45,752 bases of DNA, taken from the NCBI GenBank assembly GCA_028287115.1, contig JAQBQF010000064.1:1-45752 (forward strand), given 5' to 3'. The notes beneath the pieces were generated by a model that saw only the letters and a list, made by a program, of their open reading frames with translations, ran no database searches and was not told where the DNA came from. The DNA is from Myxococcales bacterium. Its GTDB lineage: Bacteria; Myxococcota_A; Polyangia; Haliangiales; Haliangiaceae. Numbering within the stretch: position 1 is the stretch's first letter; each line of letters opens with the position of its first letter. Made by a program: the position numbers and the translations under genes. This document shows positions 8,901-16,210 of the stretch, piece by piece.

Positions 8901-9540
8901 CGTCGACGTCGCGACGAGTGGCACGGCGACGCTGACCGCGACGTTCGGTGCCAGTACGAGCACCTCGATGATCACCGTGTCCACGGGCGCAAATCATCTC
9001 GTGATCAACGAGGTCGACTACGATCAGGTCATGACGGACGGGGCGGAGTTCGTGGAGATCTACAACCCCTCCGCCTCGACCGTGAGCCTCGTGAACAAGG
9101 CGCTCGTGCTGATCAACGGTGCCGACAACACCGCATATGCGACGATCGATCTCGGTCCGGCCATGACCCTCGCGAGTCACCAGTACCTCGTGATCGCCGG
9201 GGCGATGGTCACCGTCAACCTGCCCGCGAAGAAGATCGATCCGGGTTGGACCACGAACGCGATCCAGAACGGACCGCCCGATGGCATCGCGTTGATCGAT
9301 ACCGCGACGCCGACCCTCATCGATGCCTTCAGCTATGAGGGCGGGATCACGATGGCAGCGCTCCCGGGCTTTGCAAATCCGGTGTCGCTCGTCGAGGGCA
9401 CCATGCTTCCCGCGAATATCGCCGATTCCAATACAGCGGATGGTTCTCTGTGTAGGTCGCCTAACGGCCAAGACACCGACAGCGCAAGTGCCGATTGGCG
9501 GTTCTGTACGGCGCCCTCCGCGGGGACCGCGAATCCCTGA
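5938..9540 (+). CDS. Giant amidohydrolase lipoprotein with TSP3 repeats and lamin-tail domain
   Basis: 1,200 residues from the ATG at 5938 (a GTG at 5926 adds four). The lipobox is VIVAC, followed by an Asp/Gly-rich linker. Residues ~50-455 form an amidohydrolase domain with His-Asp-His at 115-117 (NTHDHITF), a later metal-ligand His at ~283 (MIHGIG) and the catalytic Asp at ~334 (ALGTDWMPTG). Residues ~510-610 hold thrombospondin type-3 calcium repeats (DSDGDGIDD, DADNDGVGD, DRDHDGIQN, DADMDGKGD with CxxCP pairs). Residues ~615-1015 are beta-rich; the last part looks Ig-like. Residues ~1020-1140 match a lamin-tail domain (LVINEVDYDQ, EFVEIYNPS). It is a predicted surface-anchored hydrolase of unknown substrate; the domain combination is unusual. 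Confidence 0.85.
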   Translation: MRRLVVVLCLSVIVACGGDSKNPIDAGVDGPPMTTEVVCETLAPLASGTCDVTAGGTTKLIKGTVLTPSTVYRGGQVAVDDTGHVSCVGCNCAQGGETIITCPDGAISPGLINTHDHITFTQNAPYTDTGERYEDRQQWRKGLDGHAKISSSGGASADQIRWGELRFLMGGATSIVGSGGQAGLLRNLDQAPNMEGLQKKAVNFDTFPLSDSGGTRRTGDCDYGGTATTAASLAGIDAYEPHTSEGIDATARNEFLCESSTTYDAMAPGVSDNLVIAKTSMIHGIGLTPADYGAMSQAGTGLIWSPRSNITLYGDTARVTTAARLGVNIALGTDWMPTGSMNLLRELKCADGYNKSYLASFFSDEALWQMVTSNAATVTKTDDSLGLLAAGRYADIAIFNAHGASFRAVIDAKPEDVALVMRGGKVLYGDDAVVNALATTCDTVDVCGTGKRVCLMGEVGKTYAALQTAAGASIYPAFACGQPMNEPSCVPKRPASVAGSSIYTGVASATDSDGDGIDDTQDKCPNVFDPIRPLDANKEGDADNDGVGDACDPCPLDANTTTCGVVDPNDRDHDGIQNTADNCPDLANADQADADMDGKGDLCDACPTKANPGAAGCPATIYEIKTGQAMVGSAVHVSHALVTGHGTNGFFVQVKIGDAEYTSPDNSGLFVFTGTTSTELPKATVGARVSIDGTIDSFVGEIELANVTLVTVDAVGPEAAPAAISATYAEVATGGSRALTLEGVIVSLGAATVTAQNVMFGEFTLTDAGNTSLIVDDLLYAQPSTIGQNFTAATGILGLKSAGGGVGASKLHPRSSADFVSGPPGLASLGPSPTFARVGMAGNTFPNALTVTLTGPAQGATSVMLMSGNTNALTVPATVTVPSGSTTVTVPVTALMQNPDVMVTAILGLQMQTAHVRVLGLTEAPATVTLSPSTTAIDPGGTKLFTVSLDVPALTPATVTLAVNPTGAGTFPGSVSIAAGQISTTFTYVDVATSGTATLTATFGASTSTSMITVSTGANHLVINEVDYDQVMTDGAEFVEIYNPSASTVSLVNKALVLINGADNTAYATIDLGPAMTLASHQYLVIAGAMVTVNLPAKKIDPGWTTNAIQNGPPDGIALIDTATPTLIDAFSYEGGITMAALPGFANPVSLVEGTMLPANIADSNTADGSLCRSPNGQDTDSASADWRFCTAPSAGTANP

Positions 9541-9547
9541 TTCTTGG

Positions 9548-9553
9548 TATAAC
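9548..9553 (+). promoter_or_regulatory. -10-like box of pckA
   Basis: TATAAC lies five bases before the pckA ATG in an 18-base gap after the lipoprotein stop. There is no Shine-Dalgarno. No convincing -35 hexamer is seen at 16-18 bases upstream, inside the preceding gene. The box implies pckA has its own, near-leaderless, promoter. Confidence 0.35.
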
Positions 9554-9558
9554 GCGCC

Positions 9559-11142
9559 ATGGCCTTTTCGCTCGATAAACAAGGAATCGCCGTCGCCGAG
9601 ATCCATCGGAACGCCAACCCGGCCTACCTCTATGAAGCGGCGCTGAAGTTCGAGAGCGGCTCCGCCATCTCGTCCACGGGCGCCCTGATCGCGTACTCCG
9701 GCAAGAAGACGGGGCGCAGCCCGACCGACAAGCGAGTGGTCGACGAGCCCGAGGTTCGCGACGAGGTTTGGTGGGGCAGCGTCAACATCAAGCTCGATCC
9801 GCACAGCTTCGTGATCAATCGCGAGCGCGCGATCGACTACTTGAACACCCGCGAACGGCTCTATGTCGTCGATGGCTTCGCCGGTTGGGACACCAAGTAC
9901 CGGCTCAAGATTCGCGTGGTCTGTGCGCGCGCCTATCACGCGTTGTTCATGCACAACATGCTGATCCGTCCGACCCTGTCGGAGCTCGATAACTTCGGCG
10001 AGCCCGACTACGTGATCTTCAACGCCGGCGGGTTCCCGGCGAACCGCCACACGGCCGGTATGACGTCGCCCACGTCGATCGACCTGTCCTTCGGTCGCCG
10101 CGAGTTCGTGATCCTCGGATCCGAGTACGCCGGCGAGATGAAGAAGGGCGTGTTCACGATCATGAACTACCTGATGCCGAAGAAGGGCGTGCTATCGATG
10201 CACTGCTCGGCAACGCAGGCGCGCGACGGCGCGGACACCTCGATCCTGTTCGGCCTATCGGGCACGGGCAAGACGACGCTGTCGGCCGATCCGAAGCGCC
10301 TCCTGATCGGCGACGACGAGCATTGCTGGAGCGATCAGGGCGTCTTCAACATCGAAGGCGGCTGCTACGCCAAGGTCATCAAGCTCTCGAAAGAGCAGGA
10401 ACCGGACATCTGGAACTCGCTCGCGTTCGGCTCGGTGCTCGAGAACGTCAAGTTCGATCCGTTCACGCGTCTCGTTGACTACGACGACACGTCGATCACC
10501 GAGAACACGCGCGGTAGCTATATTCTCGACACGATCCCGAACGCGAAGCTGCCCGCGATCACCGGCCATCCGAAGAACGTCATCTTCCTGACGGCGGATG
10601 CCTTCGGCGTGCTGCCTCCGGTGTCGAAGCTGACGCCTCACCAAGCGATGTATCACTACATCTCGGGCTACACGGCGAAGGTCGCGGGTACCGAGGTCGG
10701 TGTCAAAGATCCAGAGCCGACGTTCTCCGCGTGTTTCGGCGGGCCGTTCCTCGTCTGGCATCCGACGAAGTACGCCGAGCTGCTCGCCGAGAAGCTGCGC
10801 AAGCACGGGGCGCAGACCTGGCTCGTCAACACCGGCTGGTCGGGCGGTGCGTACGGAGTCGGCTCCCGGATCAAGCTCAAGTACACGCGCGCGATCATCG
10901 ACGCGATCCACTCGGGTGCGCTCGCGACCGCGCAGACCCAGGAAGACCCCGTGTTCGGCTTCAGCGTGCCGACGAGCTGCCCGGAAGTTCCTTCCGAGAT
11001 GCTGATGCCGCGCAATACGTGGACCGATAAGGCCGCGTACGACGAGAAAGCAAAGAAGGTCGCGGCGCTGTTCCGCGAGAACTTCAAGAAGTACGAGGCT
11101 CAGGCCTCCGCAGAAATTCGCGCCGCGGGTCCGAAGATCTAA
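9559..11142 (+). CDS. pckA: Phosphoenolpyruvate carboxykinase (ATP)
   Basis: 527 residues, close to the family's usual 520-540. It converts oxaloacetate and ATP to phosphoenolpyruvate, CO2 and ADP, the first committed step of gluconeogenesis, in the cytosol. The family P-loop GLSGTGKTTLS sits at ~232-242, the metal site LIGDDEHCWSD at ~249-259, and the oxaloacetate-binding GRSPTDK near 54-60. NTGWSGGAYGVGSRI near the C-terminus is a standard pckA motif. The ATP type is indicated by the P-loop form. The gene stands alone between the amidohydrolase lipoprotein and the molybdenum-hydroxylase operon. Confidence 0.97.
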   Translation: MAFSLDKQGIAVAEIHRNANPAYLYEAALKFESGSAISSTGALIAYSGKKTGRSPTDKRVVDEPEVRDEVWWGSVNIKLDPHSFVINRERAIDYLNTRERLYVVDGFAGWDTKYRLKIRVVCARAYHALFMHNMLIRPTLSELDNFGEPDYVIFNAGGFPANRHTAGMTSPTSIDLSFGRREFVILGSEYAGEMKKGVFTIMNYLMPKKGVLSMHCSATQARDGADTSILFGLSGTGKTTLSADPKRLLIGDDEHCWSDQGVFNIEGGCYAKVIKLSKEQEPDIWNSLAFGSVLENVKFDPFTRLVDYDDTSITENTRGSYILDTIPNAKLPAITGHPKNVIFLTADAFGVLPPVSKLTPHQAMYHYISGYTAKVAGTEVGVKDPEPTFSACFGGPFLVWHPTKYAELLAEKLRKHGAQTWLVNTGWSGGAYGVGSRIKLKYTRAIIDAIHSGALATAQTQEDPVFGFSVPTSCPEVPSEMLMPRNTWTDKAAYDEKAKKVAALFRENFKKYEAQASAEIRAAGPKI

Positions 11143-11255
11143 AGACAGCCCGGACTTCTGCCCGGCCGCGCACGCTAGCGGCTGGCGCGGCCCCCGCGCG
11201 GAAAACGTCGGCCCACGGGAGCCCGAGTCCGATGCCCCGGGCTACGATGCGCGCG

Positions 11256-11834
11256 GTGACTCGATGGCTCCTGCGATCCGTGCTCCTCGCCGGCCTCGTG
11301 CACGCACCGTCCGCGCGAGCTGAATGCCCGACGACGCCGGACGACACGGTCTGTCGGCCGTGGACCGCGCTGTTTCTGCCGACCGCCTTCGGCGTCATGT
11401 ACGCGCCGAACGATGCGTCCGGTCCGTGGTACGGCGGCGGCTTCGAGGCGACGCTCCTCGCCTGGTCCGATAACTCGCAGGCGTTCGGCCCGAGTCAGGG
11501 TCGCCTGCGGTTCGATATCGGCGTGTTGAAATCGTCGGGATCGGCGCTGATGGATCCGGGCACGATGGCGATGTATCGCGGCGGCGTCCAGGTCTCGCTC
11601 GAACGCAACGCTTCGCGAAGGTGGCTGATTCCGTATTTCAACGGCGACGTCGGAGGACTGTGGACGCGAGCGACGGGCTCGCGCGCCTTCGTCGACGGTG
11701 GCTTCGGGGTCTACGTGCTCCACGTGCGATCGGCGATCATCGATCTCGAGGTCGATGGGATCCTACCCTTCTCGGATCCGAGCAAGCTCGGCGGCGTTCG
11801 CGCGCAGCTCGCGCTGAGCTTCGCGCTGTGGTGA
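11256..11834 (+). CDS. Small exported protein, probably outer-membrane barrel
   Basis: 192 residues from the GTG at 11256; ATGs at 11247 and 11232 are alternatives. I prefer 11256 because TACGAT at 11243-11248 lies seven bases before it and overlaps the 11247 ATG, and because it gives a compact signal peptide ending PSARA. The mature part begins with Cys-x9-Cys, then has alternating strands rich in Gly/Tyr/Trp, and ends in Trp after an aliphatic strand, as outer-membrane barrels often do. Its stop overlaps the next gene's start by four bases, so it is co-translated with the oxidoreductase. I do not recognise a family; a link to the enzyme rests only on operon position. Confidence 0.6.
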   Translation: MTRWLLRSVLLAGLVHAPSARAECPTTPDDTVCRPWTALFLPTAFGVMYAPNDASGPWYGGGFEATLLAWSDNSQAFGPSQGRLRFDIGVLKSSGSALMDPGTMAMYRGGVQVSLERNASRRWLIPYFNGDVGGLWTRATGSRAFVDGGFGVYVLHVRSAIIDLEVDGILPFSDPSKLGGVRAQLALSFALW

Positions 11835-12289
11835 AGCTCGTCGTCAATGGCAGAAGCGTCGAAGTCGACGCAGACGATGACAAGCCGCTCCTCTGGGTGT
11901 TGCGCGATGATCTGCACCTGACCGGCACCAAGTTCGGCTGCGGTGTCGCGCAATGCGGTGCATGCACGGTGCACGTCGACGGTCAGGCGAAACGCTCGTG
12001 CGTGATGCCCGTCGGCGAGATCGCGGGCAAGTCGGTGACGACGATCGAAGGGATCGGCTCGCCCGAGACGTTTCACGCCGTGCAGACCGCGTGGATCGAA
12101 GAAAACGTCCCGCAATGCGGATACTGCCAGGCCGGCCAGATCATGAGCACCGTCGCGTTGCTCGCGGCCAATCCCGCGCCCACCGACGAGGATATCGACA
12201 GCGCGCTGTCTGCGAACCTGTGTCGCTGCGGGACCTATCCGCGGATCCGGAGGGCCGTGCATCGCGCGGCGGCGATGGTGCGCAAGTGA
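11831..12289 (+). CDS. iorA: [2Fe-2S] small subunit of isoquinoline 1-oxidoreductase-type molybdenum hydroxylase
   Basis: 152 residues. The GTG at 11831 sits in GTGA with the previous stop, and VKLVVNG is the normal family N-terminus; the same frame is open upstream but non-coding. The plant-type ferredoxin cluster is bound by Cys37, 42, 45 and 57 ([12 protein letters not shown]), the second cluster by Cys96, 99, 131 and 133 ([14 protein letters not shown]). The subunit passes electrons from the molybdenum centre to an acceptor. The next gene encodes the large subunit and the one after a cytochrome c, with no FAD subunit, matching the two-subunit IorAB arrangement rather than xanthine dehydrogenase. 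The symbol is by family resemblance; the substrate is unknown. Confidence 0.9.
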   Translation: MKLVVNGRSVEVDADDDKPLLWVLRDDLHLTGTKFGCGVAQCGACTVHVDGQAKRSCVMPVGEIAGKSVTTIEGIGSPETFHAVQTAWIEENVPQCGYCQAGQIMSTVALLAANPAPTDEDIDSALSANLCRCGTYPRIRRAVHRAAAMVRK

Positions 12290-14517
12290 ACCGGCGGACG
12301 TTCCTGCGGGGGAGCGTCGCCGGTGCCTTCGTGCTCGGCTTCGATGCGGGTTGTGCGTTCGGCCCGGCCGGAGGCGGGATCTTTCGTCATCACAAGCACA
12401 CCGGCGAATTTCAGCCGAACGCGTGGATCCGGATCCTTCCGGACAACACGATCATCTTCACGCTCGATCGCGTCGAGATGGGGCAGGGCACGACGACCTC
12501 CCACGCGCAGCTTGTCGCCGAGGAGCTCGAGGTCGCGCCGGAGACGCTCGAGATCGAATACGCCGAAGCCCGTCGCGCGTACGACAACCCCGACAAGCAG
12601 ATCAATATCCAGATCACCGGTGGCTCGACGAGCACCGCCGCCTCCTGGCAGCCGCTGCGCGAGGCCGGTGCGGTCGCTCGCGAGATGCTCCGCGCGGGCG
12701 CCGCGGCTCGGTGGAGTGTGCCGATTCGCGAGTGCGTCGCGAAGACCGGCCGGATCACGCACGCGCGCACGCAGCGCAGCGCGACCTACGGCGAGCTCGT
12801 CGGCGATGCCGCCAAGCAGGACGTGCCGGTGGTCCGCCTCAAGGACCCGAAACACTTCACGCTGATCGGCAAGTCGATCGACCGGCTCGACGTGCGACCG
12901 AAGGTCGATGGCAGCGGCCGTTACGGGATCGACATCCAGCTGCCCGGCATGGTGACCGCGGTGCTCGTGCGCCCGCCGGTACGAGGTGCGAGCCTGGTGT
13001 CGCTCGACATCAAGGCGGCGCTCGCGAAGCGCGGGGTCGTTGACGTGTTCCGGATCGGCGAGGTCGTCGCGGTGCTCGGCAGCGGCTACTGGGAAGCGCG
13101 CACCGGGGCGGATCTCGTCCGCGCGGAGTGGACCGGCGGCGCGACCGTCGACAGCGAACAGTTGTTCGCGAGCTACCGCAAGATGACCGAGCAGCGCGGG
13201 CTCGAGACACCGCGCAATGACGGTGACGCGGAGGGGAGGCTCGGTAGCGGCAAGATCGTCGAAGCGATCTACGAGCTGCCGTACCTTTCGCATGCGACGA
13301 TGGAGCCGCAGAACGCGACCGCATGGCTTCACGACGGCCGTTGCGAAGTGTGGGCGCCGACGCAGGCGCCGGGTATCGCGCGGTGGCGGGTCGCCGACGC
13401 GATCGGCTTCGATCTCGACGATGTCGCGATCCACACGACGCTGATCGGCGGCGGCTTCGGGCGGCGCGGGCTCGTCGACTATGCCGTCGAGGCCGCGGTG
13501 GTCGCGCAGCGCGCAGGCCGTCCCGTCAAGGTCGTGTTCTCGCGCGAGGACGACATGGAGAACGACTGGTACCGGCCGATGGCGGTCTCGCGCATGCGAG
13601 GCGCAGTCGATGGCAAGACGATCACCGCGTGGCATCACCGGCTCGTGTCGCAATCGATCTTCGCAGCGGAGGTCGGCGACTTCGCCGGCGCGCTCGTCCC
13701 GAATGCGGCACCCCGCGCGCTGCGTCGTGTGATGTCGACCGCGGTTCCGCGACTCGCCGCTCGCGGCCTCCTTCCAGACAAGACCGCGTTCGAGGGTGCC
13801 GCGGAGCTCCCGTACGCGATCCCGAATCTTCGCGTCGAGTACACACCGGTCGAGACCGGCATTCCCGTTGGCTTCTGGCGCTCCGTCGGACATTCACACA
13901 ACGGGTTTGTCACCGAGAGCTTTCTCGACGAGCTGATCCACGCCGCGGGCCTCGACGCGTACCACGCGCGGCATGCACTCCTCGCGAACCATCCGCGCCA
14001 CCGCGCGGTCCTCGATCTCGCCGCCGAACAGGCGGGTTGGGGCGCGTCGCTACCCACCGGTGTCGGACGCGGCATCGCGGTGCACGAATCGTTTCACAGC
14101 TTCTGCGCGATCGTGATCGAGGCCTCGGCCTCCGGCGCGCGGGCGAAGGTTCATCGCGCGGTCGTCGCGTTCGACTGCGGGCGGGTGGTCAACCCGCAGC
14201 TCGTCGCGGCGCAGGCCGAGAGCGCGGTGATCTTTGGCCTATCGGCCGCGCTCAAGCAGCAAGTCACGTTCGATCGTGGCCGCGTGCGCGAGTCGAACTT
14301 CAACACGTACAAGTCGCTGCGGATGTTCGAGTGCCCGGTGATCGAGACGCACATCGTTCCGAGCACCGCATCACCCACCGGCATCGGTGAGCCGGGTGTT
14401 CCGCCGGTCGCGCCCGCGCTGTGCGGTGCGATCTTCGCGGCGACCGGCATCCGGATCCGCAAGTTGCCGGTCGAGCTCGCGCTCGCCGAGGCGCGCTCCA
14501 AGGCGGCGAAGTCATGA
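12286..14517 (+). CDS. iorB: Molybdopterin-binding large subunit, IorB-type, Tat-exported
   Basis: 743 residues from a GTG that overlaps the previous stop (GTGA). The N-terminus NRRTFLRGS is a twin-arginine signal, so the folded cofactor-bearing enzyme should be exported, with the small subunit carried along. Typical molybdopterin motifs follow: [14 protein letters not shown] (~65), [10 protein letters not shown] (~345), [11 protein letters not shown] (~385) and [13 protein letters not shown] near the C-terminus, where the glutamate is the family's catalytic base. The family oxidises aldehydes or N-heterocycles. The actual substrate cannot be read from sequence. Its stop overlaps the cytochrome gene by four bases (ATGA). 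Confidence 0.9.
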   Translation: MNRRTFLRGSVAGAFVLGFDAGCAFGPAGGGIFRHHKHTGEFQPNAWIRILPDNTIIFTLDRVEMGQGTTTSHAQLVAEELEVAPETLEIEYAEARRAYDNPDKQINIQITGGSTSTAASWQPLREAGAVAREMLRAGAAARWSVPIRECVAKTGRITHARTQRSATYGELVGDAAKQDVPVVRLKDPKHFTLIGKSIDRLDVRPKVDGSGRYGIDIQLPGMVTAVLVRPPVRGASLVSLDIKAALAKRGVVDVFRIGEVVAVLGSGYWEARTGADLVRAEWTGGATVDSEQLFASYRKMTEQRGLETPRNDGDAEGRLGSGKIVEAIYELPYLSHATMEPQNATAWLHDGRCEVWAPTQAPGIARWRVADAIGFDLDDVAIHTTLIGGGFGRRGLVDYAVEAAVVAQRAGRPVKVVFSREDDMENDWYRPMAVSRMRGAVDGKTITAWHHRLVSQSIFAAEVGDFAGALVPNAAPRALRRVMSTAVPRLAARGLLPDKTAFEGAAELPYAIPNLRVEYTPVETGIPVGFWRSVGHSHNGFVTESFLDELIHAAGLDAYHARHALLANHPRHRAVLDLAAEQAGWGASLPTGVGRGIAVHESFHSFCAIVIEASASGARAKVHRAVVAFDCGRVVNPQLVAAQAESAVIFGLSAALKQQVTFDRGRVRESNFNTYKSLRMFECPVIETHIVPSTASPTGIGEPGVPPVAPALCGAIFAATGIRIRKLPVELALAEARSKAAKS

Positions 14518-15065
14518 GGCGGCTCGCGGTCGTCGTCGTCGTTGCGCTGTGCATCGTGCTCGCGCGTGCAAATGCCGATGATGATCGTGAAGCCGCGGGC
14601 AAGGCAGGGTTCATGACGCTCTATCGCGTGCTGCAGTCGCCGCGCTGCCGCAACTGTCATCCCGCCGGCGAGGCACCGCTGCAATTCGACGACGGCCGGC
14701 CTCACGCGATGAACATCACGCGCCGCTCCGAGCGCAACGGCGTCGCGTGCGCGACGTGTCATCGCGACAAGAACGGAACGCGACCGGGGCAGCCGCCGGG
14801 CGCGCCGAACTGGAAGTTGCCTCCCGCCGACATGCCGATGGTGTTCGAGGGACGCTCGCCGCGTCAGCTGTGCGAACAGCTCAAAGATCCCGCACAGACG
14901 AAAGGCCGCGACATCCCCGCGCTGATCGAGCACGTCGCCAAGGACGAGCTCGTCGGCTGGGGCTGGGCACCGGGCGTGGGTCGCACGCCCGTGCCGATTC
15001 CACGCGATCAAGTCACCGCGGCGATGAAGACCTGGTCCGGCGCCGGCGCGCCTTGCCCGGAGTGA
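14514..15065 (+). CDS. Dihaem cytochrome c-like periplasmic protein of the oxidoreductase operon
   Basis: 183 residues with a signal peptide ([21 protein letters not shown]). Two haem-attachment motifs are present: CRNCH (~residue 44) and CATCH (~residue 79). A conserved [10 protein letters not shown] and a Trp-Gly-Trp near the C-terminus are recognisable from cytochromes found beside isoquinoline 1-oxidoreductases. Translationally coupled to the large subunit by ATGA, it is the likely electron acceptor of the exported enzyme. Its stop is three bases from that of the convergent phosphoesterase gene. Confidence 0.8.
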   Translation: MRRLAVVVVVALCIVLARANADDDREAAGKAGFMTLYRVLQSPRCRNCHPAGEAPLQFDDGRPHAMNITRRSERNGVACATCHRDKNGTRPGQPPGAPNWKLPPADMPMVFEGRSPRQLCEQLKDPAQTKGRDIPALIEHVAKDELVGWGWAPGVGRTPVPIPRDQVTAAMKTWSGAGAPCPE

Positions 15066-15068
15066 GTG

Positions 15069-16064
15069 TTACGGCATCAGGAAGTCGGTCTTCATGCTCG
15101 GCGTCGCGGTGACGCTCGGCAAGCGGGGCAGCGACAACAGATCCTCGACGGTCGCGAGGTAGCTCGCGTGGGTGTAGGCGACCGATGACGTCATGCCGTG
15201 TGCTTTGAGCTTCGGTGACAGGATCACCATCGGGATCTTGTCGGGGTCATCGCCGTTGCGGCCTTCGGACTCGTCCCACGTGATCAGCAGGACACCACCT
15301 GCCGTGTAACCCTGGCTGGCAAGGATCGAGGGGACGACGGTCGACATCCAGGTATCGGCGGTGTGGAGTGCCGCCACCGGATCGGTCGCGGGGTCGTGGC
15401 CGTCGTGGATCAGGTTCGGCGTGATCCACATGTAGCGATAGTCGTTGGTCGCGAGGTCCGCCGCGAAGTTGGTGAAGTCGACGTTGGTCGCCGCGCACAC
15501 GCCGTTCGTGCCGGTCTGCATGTCCTGGAAGTAGATGAACGGGTCGTGCTTCGTCGCGTAGTTCCCGTTGTCGCTGAGGTTGCACGCGCTGCCCATGCTC
15601 TCCTGATACGAGCGCCACTTGATGTGAGCGGCCTGCAGCTGCGTGCCGAGGTTCGCGACGTTCGCCGGAAACCAGATGAAGTTCGGGCCGACGTCGATGA
15701 ACCCCGGATACTGATTCGCGCCGCTGATCATGTGGAGGTAGTTCGGCAGCGAAGGATGACCGGTATCTTTGTAGTTCGTCGCGAGGCCACCCGCCGCGAT
15801 CAGCGAGTTGAGATACGGCGCGTTCGACGAGCCGACGATCTCGTTGTAGTCCATGTTCTCGAGCACGATCGTGAAGACCGTCGGCTTCGCCGTCGTCGAA
15901 GGCCCGTCGAGCGGGGTCAACGCATCGTGACCGGACATGTCGCCGTCGACGTTCACGACGGCAGCATCGTGATGATTCGGATCCGTCGCGTCGGGCGTGG
16001 TGGTGGGGTTCCCCGCGGCACTACATGCGGACAACATTGCGGCAAGAAGAAGTGCTCGAGTCAT
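15069..16064 (-). CDS. Phosphoesterase-family lipoprotein (acid phosphatase/phospholipase C-like)
   Basis: 331 residues from the ATG at 16064; upstream codons in frame look non-coding. A short lipoprotein signal (MTRALLLAAMLSAC) leads to a Pro/Asp/His-rich linker. The catalytic domain carries FTIVLENMDYNEIVGS, the family's first metal-binding segment with Glu-Asn, then GHPSLPNYLHMISG, and later LLITWDESEGRNGDDP, ending in a THASYLATVEDLL stretch. These fit the alkaline-phosphatase-superfamily phosphoesterases that cleave phosphate mono- or diesters on the cell surface. The substrate is not determinable. The upstream gap holds an operator-like palindrome at 16101-16113. Confidence 0.85.
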   Translation of the reverse strand: MTRALLLAAMLSACSAAGNPTTTPDATDPNHHDAAVVNVDGDMSGHDALTPLDGPSTTAKPTVFTIVLENMDYNEIVGSSNAPYLNSLIAAGGLATNYKDTGHPSLPNYLHMISGANQYPGFIDVGPNFIWFPANVANLGTQLQAAHIKWRSYQESMGSACNLSDNGNYATKHDPFIYFQDMQTGTNGVCAATNVDFTNFAADLATNDYRYMWITPNLIHDGHDPATDPVAALHTADTWMSTVVPSILASQGYTAGGVLLITWDESEGRNGDDPDKIPMVILSPKLKAHGMTSSVAYTHASYLATVEDLLSLPRLPSVTATPSMKTDFLMP

Positions 16065-16100
16065 GCGCGTCGTCGTAGCGCAGTTGTCCGGATTTCGGAT

Positions 16101-16113
16101 GAACAATTTGTTC
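16101..16113. promoter_or_regulatory. Perfect 13-base palindrome upstream of the phosphoesterase gene
   Basis: GAACAA-T-TTGTTC, with perfect six-base arms, lies 37 bases upstream of the phosphoesterase ATG, a usual place for an operator. It is AT-rich against a GC-rich background. The regulator is unknown. Confidence 0.35.
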
Positions 16114-16143
16114 GCGCGACGAAAAAGTTACGAGCGAAGCAGC

Positions 16144-16170
16144 GCAAGCTTCGTGCTGAACGAAGCTTGC
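16144..16170 (-). terminator. Hairpin terminator after the CTERM/barrel gene
   Basis: Perfect 11-base arms (GCAAGCTTCGT and ACGAAGCTTGC) with a five-base loop, 41 bases past the stop of the minus-strand gene ending at 16211. A TTTTT run follows on the minus strand after about 13 bases, so it is not a textbook intrinsic terminator, but the stem is the strongest in this gap. Confidence 0.55.
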
Positions 16171-16210
16171 ACAATGGACTGCGCCGACGAATTCGCGCTT
16201 GGATCGCGAG

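Noticed and set aside
7054..10050. 998-codon minus-strand open frame opposite pckA and the amidohydrolase gene
   Set aside because: Arg/His/Asp-rich text with no domain, antisense to two certain genes; it is a third-codon-position GC shadow.
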